Source of the DNA: Toxonevra muliebris
Lineage: Eukaryota > Arthropoda > Insecta > Diptera > Pallopteridae
DNA length: 64,000 bases
Reading direction: 5' to 3'
Assembly (NCBI GenBank): GCA_963691655.1
Contig: OY829326.1
Coordinates: 26,214,878 to 26,278,877, forward strand
Part shown: positions 36,246-46,894 of the stretch, one piece after another
How positions within the stretch are numbered: position 1 is the first letter of the stretch
Layout of the letters: each line of letters begins with the position of its first letter
Position numbers and translations under genes: made by a program
The notes under the pieces: model-generated
The model's input: the letters and a program-made list of their open reading frames with translations, nothing else
Told to the model about the DNA's origin: nothing
Database searches by the model: none

Positions 36246-37753
36246 CAAGGCCGTATTTAGGGGGGAGGTTTGGGGGGTTCTGAAAATGTGGAAACTTTCT
36301 TCTAATTTTTTATATTAACTACCAGTGGATGGCAAAAAAGTTGAAAATAAAAAAAATGTTAGACGATTTTGGAATATTTTTTACTTCCAAAAAAAGTCAA
36401 GTAAACTTGAAATCTTAGTTACACTATGGGACCAAATCTGATTTGTTTTCTTTGATATGAGGTTTGACTTCGGATGTAAAAAGAGAAAGTGATACTGAGC
36501 AATCCAGTATTCATAGTTTTTCTATGTCACTAATTGTGTTTGATTTAAAGTTTCGTCGTGAAACATTTTGAAAAGTTTAAAAAATAATAAAAAATAGAAA
36601 AAACTGGCGGATCCTTGTAAAATTTGACATATTTGAAAGGTAATACAAAGCAATATTTTATTATGCAGTTTTTCTACCATCAGATTTTTCTTTCATCCTA
36701 AACTCGTCCGCCATATTTGATCCAGTGTTTTGAATTTTTAAAATCTGACTGCAGATTTGTAACCAGCGGACCACTGCACTTTTCATTATGTCTGGCCGTG
36801 GGTGGGAGTAAAATAAAATCCGTTCTTACCTCTGTACCTTTTTTCCTGCACCCCTAGACATAAACATATCCTCTGCTTTAAGGGCGCATGAAAACAGTAT
36901 GACTTAGGGCTTATTTGAAAGGGCATTATTCAGCCTTTAATTTCTAAATTTCGAAGTTTCTAGCACATCAGGGTTCAGCTCTACAATTTAAAAAAAATGG
37001 TCAAAAACGCTATTTTTAGTGGTTTCAGTCCCATTTTTTCTAAAACGTGACGTAATGCGAAGTTTCTGACCTCAGATTTGTGTTCAGCATGGAAAATTCA
37101 TTCGCAAACACTAGGAACTATATTATTCGCCAAACCCATGCAGGGCAGTGTTAGTGGATCAGCTCCAAAATTTTTGAAGACAATCTTAAATTGTAATTAG
37201 TTCTTTAACTCATTGTTGCTCGGAATATCCCTTTTAATGCTGTGACTGTTCGAATTTAGGGAATATATGCCAACATCATCTGGGCTCCTGATCAATGATA
37301 ATGACCCGAATTCCTGCTGATAATCATTTGGAAAAATGAGCCTCTGACTATTTTTAGCCTTTTTGGGTAATTTTTTTAAGGTAATGGGTAATGGGAAGTC
37401 AAGGAGTTATCAAAATTAAGTTTTTCACGATAAAAAAAATGCACTGGAATTCATACTGAATAATATTTATTTGAAAAAATTTAAATTGATTTTTTTGTGA
37501 ATTTTTTGTAATTTTCGGCCACTTTTGTTTTAGGTTAAGATTAAAAAAAAAACTTGGAAAGAACAAATCCTAAAGCTTCAAGGCATTTATCCACTCTTGT
37601 CCTTAGTCTTATTGGGTCGATCAAATACATCATCGTATCAAATTTATTGTATTTAAGCATCAGTTTCATAAAAATTATTTATTAATTAATTATTTATTTA
37701 TTATTTCTTCGAATAAAAACCCCTCCCGAAAAAAAATCCTGGCTACGGCCCTG
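36246..37753. mobile_element. 1.5-kb hAT-type non-autonomous element
   Basis: The left end CAAGGCCGTATTTAGGGGGG and the right end on the other strand, CAGGGCCGTAGCCAGGATTT, share CA.GGCCGTA. CAGGGCCGTA-type termini are known among hAT elements. The flanking 8-mers ACTACTAC and GCTACTAC (37,754-37,761) match at 7 of 8, but the site is a CTA repeat, which weakens the test. No long frame inside. Confidence 0.65.
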
Positions 37754-37761
37754 GCTACTAC

Positions 37762-38989
37762 TACAACAAGACTATGCCTGTTATAGTTATGGGTGTGTGT
37801 TAGTAAATGGCGAACATTCTGCCGGTAAGTGCATTTCTTTTTATGTAGATAGATCTATCTACGTATGTGTGAGTGTGTGTATTTGTTCAGTTTCTTTCAT
37901 TGAAGAAATTATTTTGTTGGCTATTTGGGCTCATAGCCAAATTTTTTACATTTTTTTTTTGCTTTTTTTTTTGCTGCTTTATTTGCTTCTCAGCATTTTT
38001 CAAATATTTACTAGCAACAGCACAACCCTTTTAATGTTGAGGGTGCATTATTTATTATACATATATATATTTTTTTTGATTTTCCTTTTTTTCTTCTTTG
38101 TTTTTTTGTTTTTTTTTCTACTTTTTTTTAATAGCAATTTCCTCTTTTTTTTTTTTTTTTTGATTTTTTGTTCATTTTTCGCTACATTTTTGTATAAAAG
38201 AATTTTTTGCCTTCAAATAAAATGCGATTTATTTTTTTGTTTCTATGCTTTTGTTTTATCAGACGATTTACTGGTTACTTTTTTTTACTATAAGCTCTCA
38301 GTCATTATTATTTATAAAATTGTTTATTTAAAACCTTTAAATTTAAATTGGGCGTAAAGTGAAATGGAAACAGCTTCATTTATGTTATGCTTATTCATTT
38401 TTTTCCATTTTGAGCAGAATGGTTTTAAAGTTTGGTGCATCAGCAAAAAACAAAAATTAAATCACCACAATACTATTCAATAAAATTCGATTTTCACACA
38501 AAAAAATTGAACGAATTTGTTTTTCTCCTGATTCTGTCTACCAAAATAGAAGTTTTCTTAGCAACTTTTTTATAGATTCAGATATATCTGCTTTCAATTT
38601 TGTTATCTTGTTCTGGAATATCCTGAATTTTCTGAGAGTAAGCTTCTCAAAAGATGAAGAGAGTCAAGGACATTTTTTTTTTAATATCGCAGAACCCCAA
38701 AGGGGCCCCAAATAAATAAAAAATGAGAAACTGTGATCTAAAAATGATGCTGAAAACATCCTGTTGAAAAAGAAAAATATTACCCCGTACTTTCAAAAGG
38801 ATTGGATGAATTTTTTTCTAAGCAAGAAGCAAGAAACTTTTCCTAATTTTTCTAGTCAGAAATAAGCCAAAATGATGCTAGACAGCGACAATCCATAGGA
38901 ATTGCTGAGAGTTGCACATGATAATAAATCTGATGTAGTTTGTAAATGTTCCGGCTTCGGAGATTTTGACATTGGGCTTCGGTTTGCGT
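37762..38989. other. T-rich non-coding stretch
   Basis: Poly(T) runs at 37,948-38,165 create a 186-codon plus-strand frame (37,797-38,357) that is almost all Phe/Leu and is not a gene. The rest is AT-rich with no recognised feature. Confidence 0.6.
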
Positions 38990-41095
38990 ATTAATCTGTT
39001 TTTAAGTCTTATTTTATAGTTTAGTTTTTGCCGAAATATTTGGCTGAATTTAGTCTGATTCTGTTCTGAATTTTAACTTGTTTTTCGAATTAATAATTGG
39101 TTGGATTCTGGGTTAAATTTTTGGTACGAATTCGGTCTAATTTTTTTTCATCTGAATTTGGTTGAAGTTTTTTGAAGTTGAGTTCTGTGTCTGAGTTCGG
39201 TCTCAGTTGTGGCCTGAATTAGGTCTAAATTTGGTCTATGTTTTGGTCTGAGTTTTATGTCTGAGTTCGGTCTGAGTTTCGGCCTGAATTCGGTCTAAGT
39301 TTTGGCCTGAGTTTTGGTACTGATTTCGGTGTGTATTTTGGCTTGAATTTGGTCTAAGTTTTGAATTAGGTTTTGACCTTAATTTTGATCTAAATTTTGG
39401 TCAGATTTTAAAATGATTTTTTATTTGAATTATGATTTGAATATCGATCGGGACTTTGATATAAATTTCAGTTCCAATTTTAGTCTAATTTCTGCTTAGA
39501 ATTTGATCCAATCTTCTGAGTTTAATCTTAATTTTGGTCTGAATTTGGTCTAGGTTTGGTTCTCAGATTTGTTTTAAATTTGATTCAGGTTTTAGTTTGA
39601 GTTTTGTACTGAATTTGGACTAAGTTTTGGTCTGAGTTATATGCCTGAGATCGGTCTGAGTTCCGGTCTGAATTTTGGTCTGAATTTTGGCCTGAATTTG
39701 GTCTAAGTTTTGGATTAGGTTTTGACCTTAATTTTGGTATGAGCTTAAGTCTAAATTTTTGTCAGAATTTGGTATATATTTTGGTCTGAATTTTATGTTT
39801 TGAGTTCGGTCTGAGTTTCGGCCTGAATTCGGTCTAAGTTTTGGCCTGAGTTTTGGTACTGATTTCGGTGTATATTTGGGCTTGAATTTGGTCTAAGTTT
39901 TGGATTAGGTTTTGACCTTAATTTTGGTCTAAATTTTGGTCTGATTTTAAACTGATTTTTTTATTTGAATTATGATTTGAATATCGATCGGGATTTTGGT
40001 ATAAATTTCGTTTCCAATTTTAGTTTAATTTCTGCTTAGAATTTAGTCCAATCTTCTGAGTTTAATCTTAATTTTGGTCTAAATTTGATCTAGGTTTTGT
40101 TCTCAGATTTGTTCTAAATTTGGTTCAAGTTTTAGTTTGAGGTTTTTAAAGTATTTTGGTTTGAGTTTTGTACTGAATTTGGACTAAGTTTTGGTTTGAG
40201 TTTTATGTCTGAGTTCGGTCTGAATTTCGGTCTGAGTTTTGGTGTGAATTTTGGCCTGAAGTTGGTCTAAGTTTTAGATTAGGTTTTGACCTTAATTTTG
40301 GTATGAGTTTAGATCTAAATTTTGGTCTGATTTTTAACTGGTTTTTTATTTAAATTATGATCTGAATATCGATCTAGATTTTGGTATAAATTTCGGTTCC
40401 AATTTTAGTCTAATTTTTGCTTTGAATTAGGTCCAATCTTCTGCTTGAGTTTAATCTGAATTTTGATCTAAATTTGGTCTAGGTTTTGGTCTCAGATTTT
40501 GTATGTATTTTATCTAAGCTTTGTTCTGAATTTTGGTCTAAATTTGGTCTACGTTTTGGTCTCAGATTTTGTACGTATTTGGTCTAAGTTTTATTCTGAA
40601 TTTTGGTCTGAGTTGGGTCTGAATTTTGGTCTGAATTTGATTCTAGTTTTGGTCTGAGTTTTGTGCCTAAGTTTGGTCTGAGTTTGGAACTTGATTATGG
40701 TATGAGCTTAGGTCCAAATTTTGGTCTGATTTTTCATCTTAGTTGTGATCTGAATACCGATCTGGAGTTTGGTATAAATTTCGGTTTCGATTTTAGTCTA
40801 ATTTGTACTTTAAATTTGGTCCGAACTTTGGTCTGAGTTTGATCTGTATTTTGGTCTGAATTTGGTTTAGGTTTTGGTCTGTGTTTTGTTTTAAATTTGG
40901 GCTGAGTTTTGATTTAAAATTTTACCAGTATTTTGGTCTGACTTTTAGTGTAAATCGATCTGAACTTGGGTAAAAACTTTGTCCTTATTTTTGGGTGAAT
41001 TGAGTTCCGAATTTTAGTCTTAATTTTGGTTTTTTTTTTCGTTTGAATTTGCTCTTAAATTTTGATCTAAACTAGGTCCTGAGTATTAACGTTTT
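38990..41095 (+). repeat. degenerate 12-base minisatellite array 2 with higher-order units
   Basis: About 2.1 kb of imperfect units close to TTTTGGTCTGAA (variants GGTCTAAG, GGCCTGAA, GATCTAAA). A longer block marked by GAATATCGATC is repeated at 39,439, 39,979, 40,364 and 40,752 (last copy GAATACCGATC). This gives spacings of about 540, 385 and 388 bases and shows segmental duplication on top of the short unit. The opposite-strand array at 26,205-27,265 uses the same unit. Confidence 0.9.
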
Positions 41096-42341
41096 TGATA
41101 AAAAATTTTGAAGAAGAAAAATTGCCAATTGCATATTTTAGGATATTATGGAGCGCTGATCTAAAGAAGAAGGAAGTGAGTAAAAAATACTAAGAGATTC
41201 TTGTTCTTAGGCAAGACAAAATTATTGAGGAAGACGGAGCTGTGTGAGTATCCTAAAAATAAAGTTAGCTAGAGTTGAAGAACATACAATGAATAAATCT
41301 CACTACACTTAAAAAAATTTTAAAACATGAAAGCTTGCATTTATGTCTACTTCCTGCAACTTAAGTTCTTTCAAGAATTAGCATATTTTCCGTATTGTTT
41401 TTTTCGTACCCTCAAGTTGCATTTGCAATAGAAAAATCAGTTATGCTTAAATTATTGAGAAAAAATCTGGTCAAAAACTGGAAAACGCTTATCAAAAATG
41501 AAACGTTGCTTGATAAAGATGTCAAAATTCTAGTCAAAAATGGGGAATCGACTTATGTACTTTTCATAAATGCTTCCCTTTTTTTTCAATTATTCTCTAA
41601 GATTTTATTATATTTATTAGCGATAGAATCCAATTCTATTGATTTTCATTGAGGTTCAGAGTTCAGGTTTAGACATTTGTGCTAAATAAACCCAATTCTT
41701 TTGATATTTATTGAAAAAAAACCAAAGAAACAATAACTGTTGATAAGAATTTTCTCATTTTGGGCAAGCATTTTCTCATTGCTGATTTGTAATTTGATGT
41801 TAACATTTGAATAAATTTGTATGGGAAAAGCAGAACAGTATAACTCGAATTGCGTTTGAACAACTTTTATAATAACTTTAAACTTGCTAATTGAGCATCA
41901 GTCTAAGTTTAGAATCTGCAACACCATTGCACAAGTTTCCATATTTTTTATTTAAAAAAAAAAATAACTTTAGCAGTTAATTTTTGCCAGCGGATTGATT
42001 CATTTAAAACTTCATGATCCACATTATTTCCAACAGAGATGTATTCTATACTCGTAAAAAGTATATAAAAAATTTGCCAAACATGCAATGCATGCTACGA
42101 TGCCAGTATCTTGTTAACATTTATAGTTATATATGCATGGCATTGCATGTGCTTGCATATGTGTGCGTAAAAATACGTAGTTCCATTTATGTGAACACCG
42201 CCAAAACACAAGTTTCTTGCACTTAATCGCATTACATTCTGAGCAGTAAAAAAACTTGACTTAATACTATAAATAGTTGATGCTAAAAGATACAAAGTAT
42301 GAGTATGTGTATGCGCATTTATGCGTATGAATGCAATAGTA
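41096..42341. other. non-coding stretch
   Basis: No gene recognised. The 85-codon frame at 41,395-41,652 has no identifiable domain. Confidence 0.45.

Positions 42342-42355
<14 letters not shown>
42342..42355 (+). repeat. GT microsatellite at the 3' side of the R1-type element
   Basis: Seven GT/TG units directly abut the T run that is the element's poly(A) tail. With the second GT tract at 47,406-47,431 it may be one half of a split target microsatellite. Confidence 0.8.
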
Positions 42356-42372
<17 letters not shown>

Positions 42373-42374
42373 TT
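42356..42374 (-). other. poly(A) tail of the R1-type element
   Basis: A run of 19 T on the plus strand reads as 19 A on the coding strand, immediately downstream of the 3' UTR and next to the CA repeat. Confidence 0.85.
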
Positions 42375-42554
42375 GTATGCGACAATGGTAGGGGAAATCT
42401 TCATAGATACTGGCAGCCCCGTGCTGTACAGCATGCACGATTCACACTCCAGTGTACCTACGTACTAAAACCCCTCCTGACTTTCTCTATCCTGATTTGT
42501 CCCCTTGCGGCACCGCCAATTGAGGCATTCCTTCGCAAGGCAGGATTTTGTTTT

Positions 42555-43457
42555 TCAACTGCTCACCGTTGTTGAGTCCATTCGGACTCTTGCAGCTTGC
42601 TCATCGCGTCTCACTCGTTGCATCATTTTTATCAGAATGACATTCGCTACATTCCATGCTTCTTCAGATGTTAGCATGTACCGTATAAGACCACACGGCG
42701 ACATTGGTTGTGCCATGTTTTGTTCTAGTTCATGCCTAGCGTACTCGAATCTCACACATTCCATAAGTATGTGTTCCGCGTTCTCAAATTTGTTGTTGCA
42801 AAATAAACAATATGGGTCCTCCACATGCTTGTATTTACACAGGTATTGGCGGAAGCATCCATGTCCGCTTAAGAATTGCGTGAGATGATAGCTCACAATG
42901 CCGTGCTTTCTCTCTATCCACGCTGCTACATTTGGTATTAGAGTATGAGTCCACCTCCCTTTTGTGCTGGCATCCCATCTGTGCTGCCACTCTCTTAGGT
43001 ATTCGGTTATAACGGGTTCCCGGTCTCTCTCGCACAAGTTTCGCAGTGTTGCGGCCTTTTTTGCCTCTATATCGATTGGCCATCGGCCCGCTATTACGCC
43101 GGCGGCTTCAGCTGAAACGGTCCGGAACGCACAGCATACCCTAAGCGAGGTCAACCTGTGTACAGATATGGCGTCCTTTATATATGTCTTACAGTTGGTA
43201 GCTGACGCCCATATTGGTGCAGCGTACATCAACGTAGATTTGCTAACAGTTGCTAGCATATTCCTTATCGGCTGTTTGGGGCCACCAATGTTTGGCATAA
43301 GTCTTGCTAGCCCGGCATTTACTCGCGCAGCTTTTTCACTTGCATATTTCATGTGGTCTCTAAAATTTAACCTATGGTCCAGTAGAACGCCAAGGTATTT
43401 GATGTAAGGGCTGGTCATGATGTCGTGCCCACCGACTCTTATGCTCAGTTGCTTAAA
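42555..43457 (-). CDS. R1-type ORF2, C-terminal part (after a one-base frameshift)
   Basis: Continues ORF2 in a different frame from just after the A7 run. Translation resumes at FKQLSIRVGG and reaches the first Met at 43,418, giving 287 residues from there. Right after the join is IKYLGVLLDHRLNF, the conserved segment following the reverse-transcriptase palm (thumb region). The tail carries FLSGHGCFRQYL and a CX2CX8HX4C motif (C204, C207, H216, C221, numbered from that Met), the C-terminal zinc-finger-like motif typical of R1-clade ORF2. It ends at a TGA (42,557-42,555), followed by the short 3' UTR. With one A removed from the run it would be one protein of about 1,000 residues with the upstream part. 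There is no RNase H domain, as usual for R1. Confidence 0.9.
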   Translation of the reverse strand, partial: FKQLSIRVGGHDIMTSPYIKYLGVLLDHRLNFRDHMKYASEKAARVNAGLARLMPNIGGPKQPIRNMLATVSKSTLMYAAPIWASATNCKTYIKDAISVHRLTSLRVCCAFRTVSAEAAGVIAGRWPIDIEAKKAATLRNLCERDREPVITEYLREWQHRWDASTKGRWTHTLIPNVAAWIERKHGIVSYHLTQFLSGHGCFRQYLCKYKHVEDPYCLFCNNKFENAEHILMECVRFEYARHELEQNMAQPMSPCGLIRYMLTSEEAWNVANVILIKMMQRVRRDEQAARVRMDSTTVSS

Positions 43458-45549
43458 TTTTTTTGCGGCTGCTCATGAGCACTGCTTCAGTTTTGTGGTC
43501 TGCGAGCTGGAGCCCAGTCTTCTGCAGCCATGTTTTGATGCTTTTTATTGCTTCATTGCTTTTTGATGCGACTTTTTCAAGCGTTTTTCCCACTGTCACT
43601 ATTGCAATATCATCCGCATAGCTGATTATCTCTACGCCTTCTTGTGTATGGACTCGCAGAATACCGTCGTACATTACATTCCACAGCAGTGGACCTAGGA
43701 CCGACCCCTGGGGGACTCCTCCTGATACTTTGTATAGTTTTGGGCCTTTTTCTGTATCGTAGATCAACGTTCTATCTTTGAAATAGTTGCATATCATCCG
43801 TAGTAGGTAGTCTGGCACTTTGAGTTCTTCGAGACCCCTTAGTACATGCTTCCATTTAGCTGTGTTAAATGCGTTTTTGACGTCTAAGGTTACTACGACG
43901 CAATATTGTTTAGTACCCCCTCTCCATCTCGTTCCAGCCATTGCATTGCGAGCCAACTCACACACAGCATCAATAGCATCGATGGTGCTTCGTTTTTTCC
44001 TGAAGCCAAATTGGCGTTTGGATAACCCTGGCGTACCTTCTGTGTGCTCTTCTAAACGTGATCGTATAATATTTTCCAGCAGTTTACCTGCAGTGTCCAG
44101 CATGCACAGCGGCCGATATGCAGACGGGTCTTCTGGAGGCTTATCACCTTTTGGGACAAGGACAAGTCGTTGTCGCTTCCACGATATGGGAAACGATCCC
44201 TCTCTTATACACGTGGTATACAGTTTGGCGAATTCTGCTGGGTGTGCTTTAACTGCAGTTTTCAGGACGGTGTTTGGAATGCCATCCATACCTGGTGTTT
44301 TTTGGGATTTTATCGTGGACGCTGCTCTGAGTACTTCTTCGGTGGTTACTACAGGGATTGAGTTTTCGCTTATCTGCCAAGCGCTTCTGTTTTCCAGGGC
44401 ATCACTAGGCGGGAATAGACCAGCTACGATCGTAGACATGATGCGAGGACACGTCGGTACGTTTCCTGTGTTACTCTTCATCTTATTTCGCACGATTTTG
44501 TATGCGCTGCCCCATGGATTATTTTGTACATCGTCTATGAGTGCACGAAAAGCTTGGCTTTTACTCTCACAGATAGCCTTGCGCAGCTGCTTCCTCTTTG
44601 CTTTGAATTCCTCGCATAGTTGTTCAAAGCCATCTCTTCCTCTTGCTCTTTGGCGGCGCCTTCTTAGTTTATGGCACTCTGTCCGTAGGTTGGCTATATT
44701 GCCATTCCACCAATACATAGGAGCTCTTCCATTTCCCGGTCCTTTGCGCGGCATTGATGCATCACACGCGCGGGTGAGATATTCTGTGACTCCTTTTGCT
44801 TGTTGTTCTGCGGTTCCTCTTGCAATCTCCAGGTTACTGAGCATATCTTCCAAAATTGTGATGTCTAAGGATTTTACCTTCCATCCGTTTTTCTGCGCTT
44901 TGGGTACGTGCTTATTTCTCTCGAACCGCTTATGTATCGCTGTTTCGAGTATAATGGCCCGATGATCGCTGTGTGTGTATAATTCAGACACTTTCCACTG
45001 TGTTGTTCTTGAGAGTGTTCTGCTTCCAAATGTAAGGTCAATTATATATCCGGCTCTTCCATTGTCAAAAGTGTTGGCGGTCCCATGGTTTAGCAGGATA
45101 AGGTCCAGGCTAGCGAAAGCTGCAAGGAGTGCGGTACCTCGTTGTGTGGTTTTTGGACACCCCCAGTCAACGGCCCAGGCATTGAAATCTCCAGCAATGA
45201 TGATTGGCGTTTTCCCTCTTGCATCTACAGTCAGGCAGTCCAGCATTTGCTCGAATTCGGTGATATGAGCACTCGGTGGGGCATAACAGCTGTAATAATG
45301 AACACCTTTTATTTTAGCGTATGCGAAACCATCTTGTTGTATGGGTGCTTTCCGCTCAAATGAGATGTTGCCGCATATACATATGGCTGCTTTCTTCGTT
45401 CCGTCTTCCACCCACCTACCATTGTTTGTGAGGGATTTGTACGGCTCGCTGATAATCAGAACGTCTGCTTTTTGTTCTATTGCCGTTTGCGCCAAGAGAT
45501 CTTGAGCTGCCTCACAGTGATTTAGGTTTATTTGGATGCACCTAACCAT
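43453..45549 (-). CDS. R1-type ORF2, endonuclease and reverse transcriptase part
   Basis: 698 residues from the ATG at 45,549, chosen because MVRCIQINLNHCEAA is the normal start of R1-type endonucleases and the ATG overlaps the ORF1 stop (ATGGTTAG). The open frame extends 41 codons further upstream but only as ORF1 overlap. The N-terminus is an apurinic-type endonuclease: N8/N10 region, E35 (IISEPY), GDFNAW at 120-125, SDHRAI at 194-199. The central linker is basic. The reverse transcriptase runs from about 440: FGFRKKRST near 514, catalytic D556 in LDVKNAF, GVPQGSVLGP at 611-620 and YADD at 644-647. All catalytic residues are present. The frame ends at TAA (43,455-43,453) just after HKTEAVLMSSRKK, because of an extra base in the A run at 43,458-43,464. 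The product would nick target DNA and prime cDNA synthesis there. Confidence 0.93.
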   Translation of the reverse strand: MVRCIQINLNHCEAAQDLLAQTAIEQKADVLIISEPYKSLTNNGRWVEDGTKKAAICICGNISFERKAPIQQDGFAYAKIKGVHYYSCYAPPSAHITEFEQMLDCLTVDARGKTPIIIAGDFNAWAVDWGCPKTTQRGTALLAAFASLDLILLNHGTANTFDNGRAGYIIDLTFGSRTLSRTTQWKVSELYTHSDHRAIILETAIHKRFERNKHVPKAQKNGWKVKSLDITILEDMLSNLEIARGTAEQQAKGVTEYLTRACDASMPRKGPGNGRAPMYWWNGNIANLRTECHKLRRRRQRARGRDGFEQLCEEFKAKRKQLRKAICESKSQAFRALIDDVQNNPWGSAYKIVRNKMKSNTGNVPTCPRIMSTIVAGLFPPSDALENRSAWQISENSIPVVTTEEVLRAASTIKSQKTPGMDGIPNTVLKTAVKAHPAEFAKLYTTCIREGSFPISWKRQRLVLVPKGDKPPEDPSAYRPLCMLDTAGKLLENIIRSRLEEHTEGTPGLSKRQFGFRKKRSTIDAIDAVCELARNAMAGTRWRGGTKQYCVVVTLDVKNAFNTAKWKHVLRGLEELKVPDYLLRMICNYFKDRTLIYDTEKGPKLYKVSGGVPQGSVLGPLLWNVMYDGILRVHTQEGVEIISYADDIAIVTVGKTLEKVASKSNEAIKSIKTWLQKTGLQLADHKTEAVLMSSRKKI

Positions 45550-46894
45550 TTTTTGCTTGTTTAGCTTTTTTGTAGGCTGCACATTTAAAGCTACCAGTAG
45601 GGTGCTTATTGCCGCCGCTGCATCCTGGGTCACACAGAACGCATTTTGGTTCTGCTGTGCATTTTTTCGCAATATGGCCTTTAGTTCCGCACCTAAGGCA
45701 CAGTCCTGTGCGGTCTACTTCATTTTTACAATGCTTAGCGACATGTCCGAATCCCAGACATCTGAAGCATCTGGTTGGTGTAAACAATTCGCGAACTCTA
45801 CATCTCACCCATCCTATGCGAATGTGGCCAGCTGCAATTAATCTGCACGCATCATTATCTGTTAAGGATATTAGAGCAGTTTGAGTACCCTCAGGGGTGG
45901 TGCGCAGTGATTTGATGGTGCTTTTTTCAACATGGCTAATGCTGGGGAATTGTTCCATCATGGCGATACAGATTTCCTCCGGTGTAGTGATTTCATCTAG
46001 ATCGCGGCATACAATAGTAGTCTGATGACATAGAGACTTCACGTTTGCTGTGTTTTGAAGAGCTTGCTCCATTTCTTCTTTAAATTTTGTGGTTTTACCG
46101 TCTGATTGGCTACTAAACTGGAGAAGTAGCTCGCCTTTTGCTGTTTTCCGTATTCTTGTCACACTTGATCCAACATCTTTGAGGTCGGGGTTCGTTTTCA
46201 GGTTCTTCAGAATATCAGCGTACGATGTATCGCCTGTTTTCGTGATGACAATAGCATCTGGCCGCATGTTCCTCTTCTTCTGTTTCTCATCTTTGTTGTT
46301 TTTGATGGGTCTCTCTTGGTTCTTCAAGTTATCTTTAGACTTCTTCTTTACCATCTCCCAGTCACTTCTAGTTACATGCTGTCCAATGATGGGCGTGTTG
46401 TCATTTAGAGGTACTTTTTTCTTTTTTGGGGTTGGTAGTTTTCCTTCTACCTCCCGCTGCCTTTTATTTTTGCCATCATACTTGATAATTGGCATCGTTT
46501 GTACGCTTTTGTCAGTTCCGCTAGCGTCCTTCTTATTGACGAGCGGCGCACATATTGCTCGTTTGTGCAGAACCGCGATATGGCTTACCAGGTCTCTCAT
46601 TGCCTGATTAATATGGCGTTGGTTTTCCATCATTCCCACAAGTTCTCGTAATTTGTTGCCCATTTTTTGCATAATGGTGCTGTTTTCATCTACTGTCGCT
46701 GGAGGTGTTGTTGTTGCCACTAAAGGCGCCGGTATCGCTGCTGGGGACGTCGGTGTCACCGCTGGGCTCGAAACGGTCATCGCTGGTGGTGCGACTGCTG
46801 CTGTTGCGCGTAGCTGGTGCTGCTCAGATACTGCCTGGGGAGCCTGCTGTTGTTGTTTACCTCCCCCTTTAGGTGGGGTACGGCCCACCCCCAT
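45542..46894 (-). CDS. R1-type ORF1, gag-like RNA-binding protein with zinc knuckles
   Basis: 450 residues with no internal stop. The N-terminus (about 1-75) is rich in Pro, Ala, Gln and Thr. It is followed by a possible helical stretch and a Lys-rich segment (about 150-215). The C-terminus has three clustered Cys/His motifs: CFRCLGFGHVAKHC (376-389) and CLRCGTKGHIAKKC (399-412), both CX2CX4HX4C, then a longer variant starting CVLCDPGC (418-438). This arrangement is typical of ORF1 proteins of R1-clade and related insect elements, which bind the element RNA. The start ATG (46,894-46,892) follows AACAACC on the coding strand. The stop TAG (45,544-45,542) overlaps the ORF2 ATG, pointing to coupled translation of ORF2. 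Confidence 0.92.
   Translation of the reverse strand: MGVGRTPPKGGGKQQQQAPQAVSEQHQLRATAAVAPPAMTVSSPAVTPTSPAAIPAPLVATTTPPATVDENSTIMQKMGNKLRELVGMMENQRHINQAMRDLVSHIAVLHKRAICAPLVNKKDASGTDKSVQTMPIIKYDGKNKRQREVEGKLPTPKKKKVPLNDNTPIIGQHVTRSDWEMVKKKSKDNLKNQERPIKNNKDEKQKKRNMRPDAIVITKTGDTSYADILKNLKTNPDLKDVGSSVTRIRKTAKGELLLQFSSQSDGKTTKFKEEMEQALQNTANVKSLCHQTTIVCRDLDEITTPEEICIAMMEQFPSISHVEKSTIKSLRTTPEGTQTALISLTDNDACRLIAAGHIRIGWVRCRVRELFTPTRCFRCLGFGHVAKHCKNEVDRTGLCLRCGTKGHIAKKCTAEPKCVLCDPGCSGGNKHPTGSFKCAAYKKAKQAKNG

Noticed and set aside
37797..38357. 186-codon Phe/Leu-rich open frame resembling a membrane protein
   Set aside because: Created by long T runs. No conserved motif or context.
43820..44965. 381-codon plus-strand open frame
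   Set aside because: Antisense shadow of the R1-type ORF2, which has recognisable endonuclease and reverse-transcriptase motifs on the minus strand.
46089..46607. 172-codon plus-strand open frame
   Set aside because: Antisense to ORF1. Phe/Leu-rich composition arises from the Lys-rich segment of ORF1.
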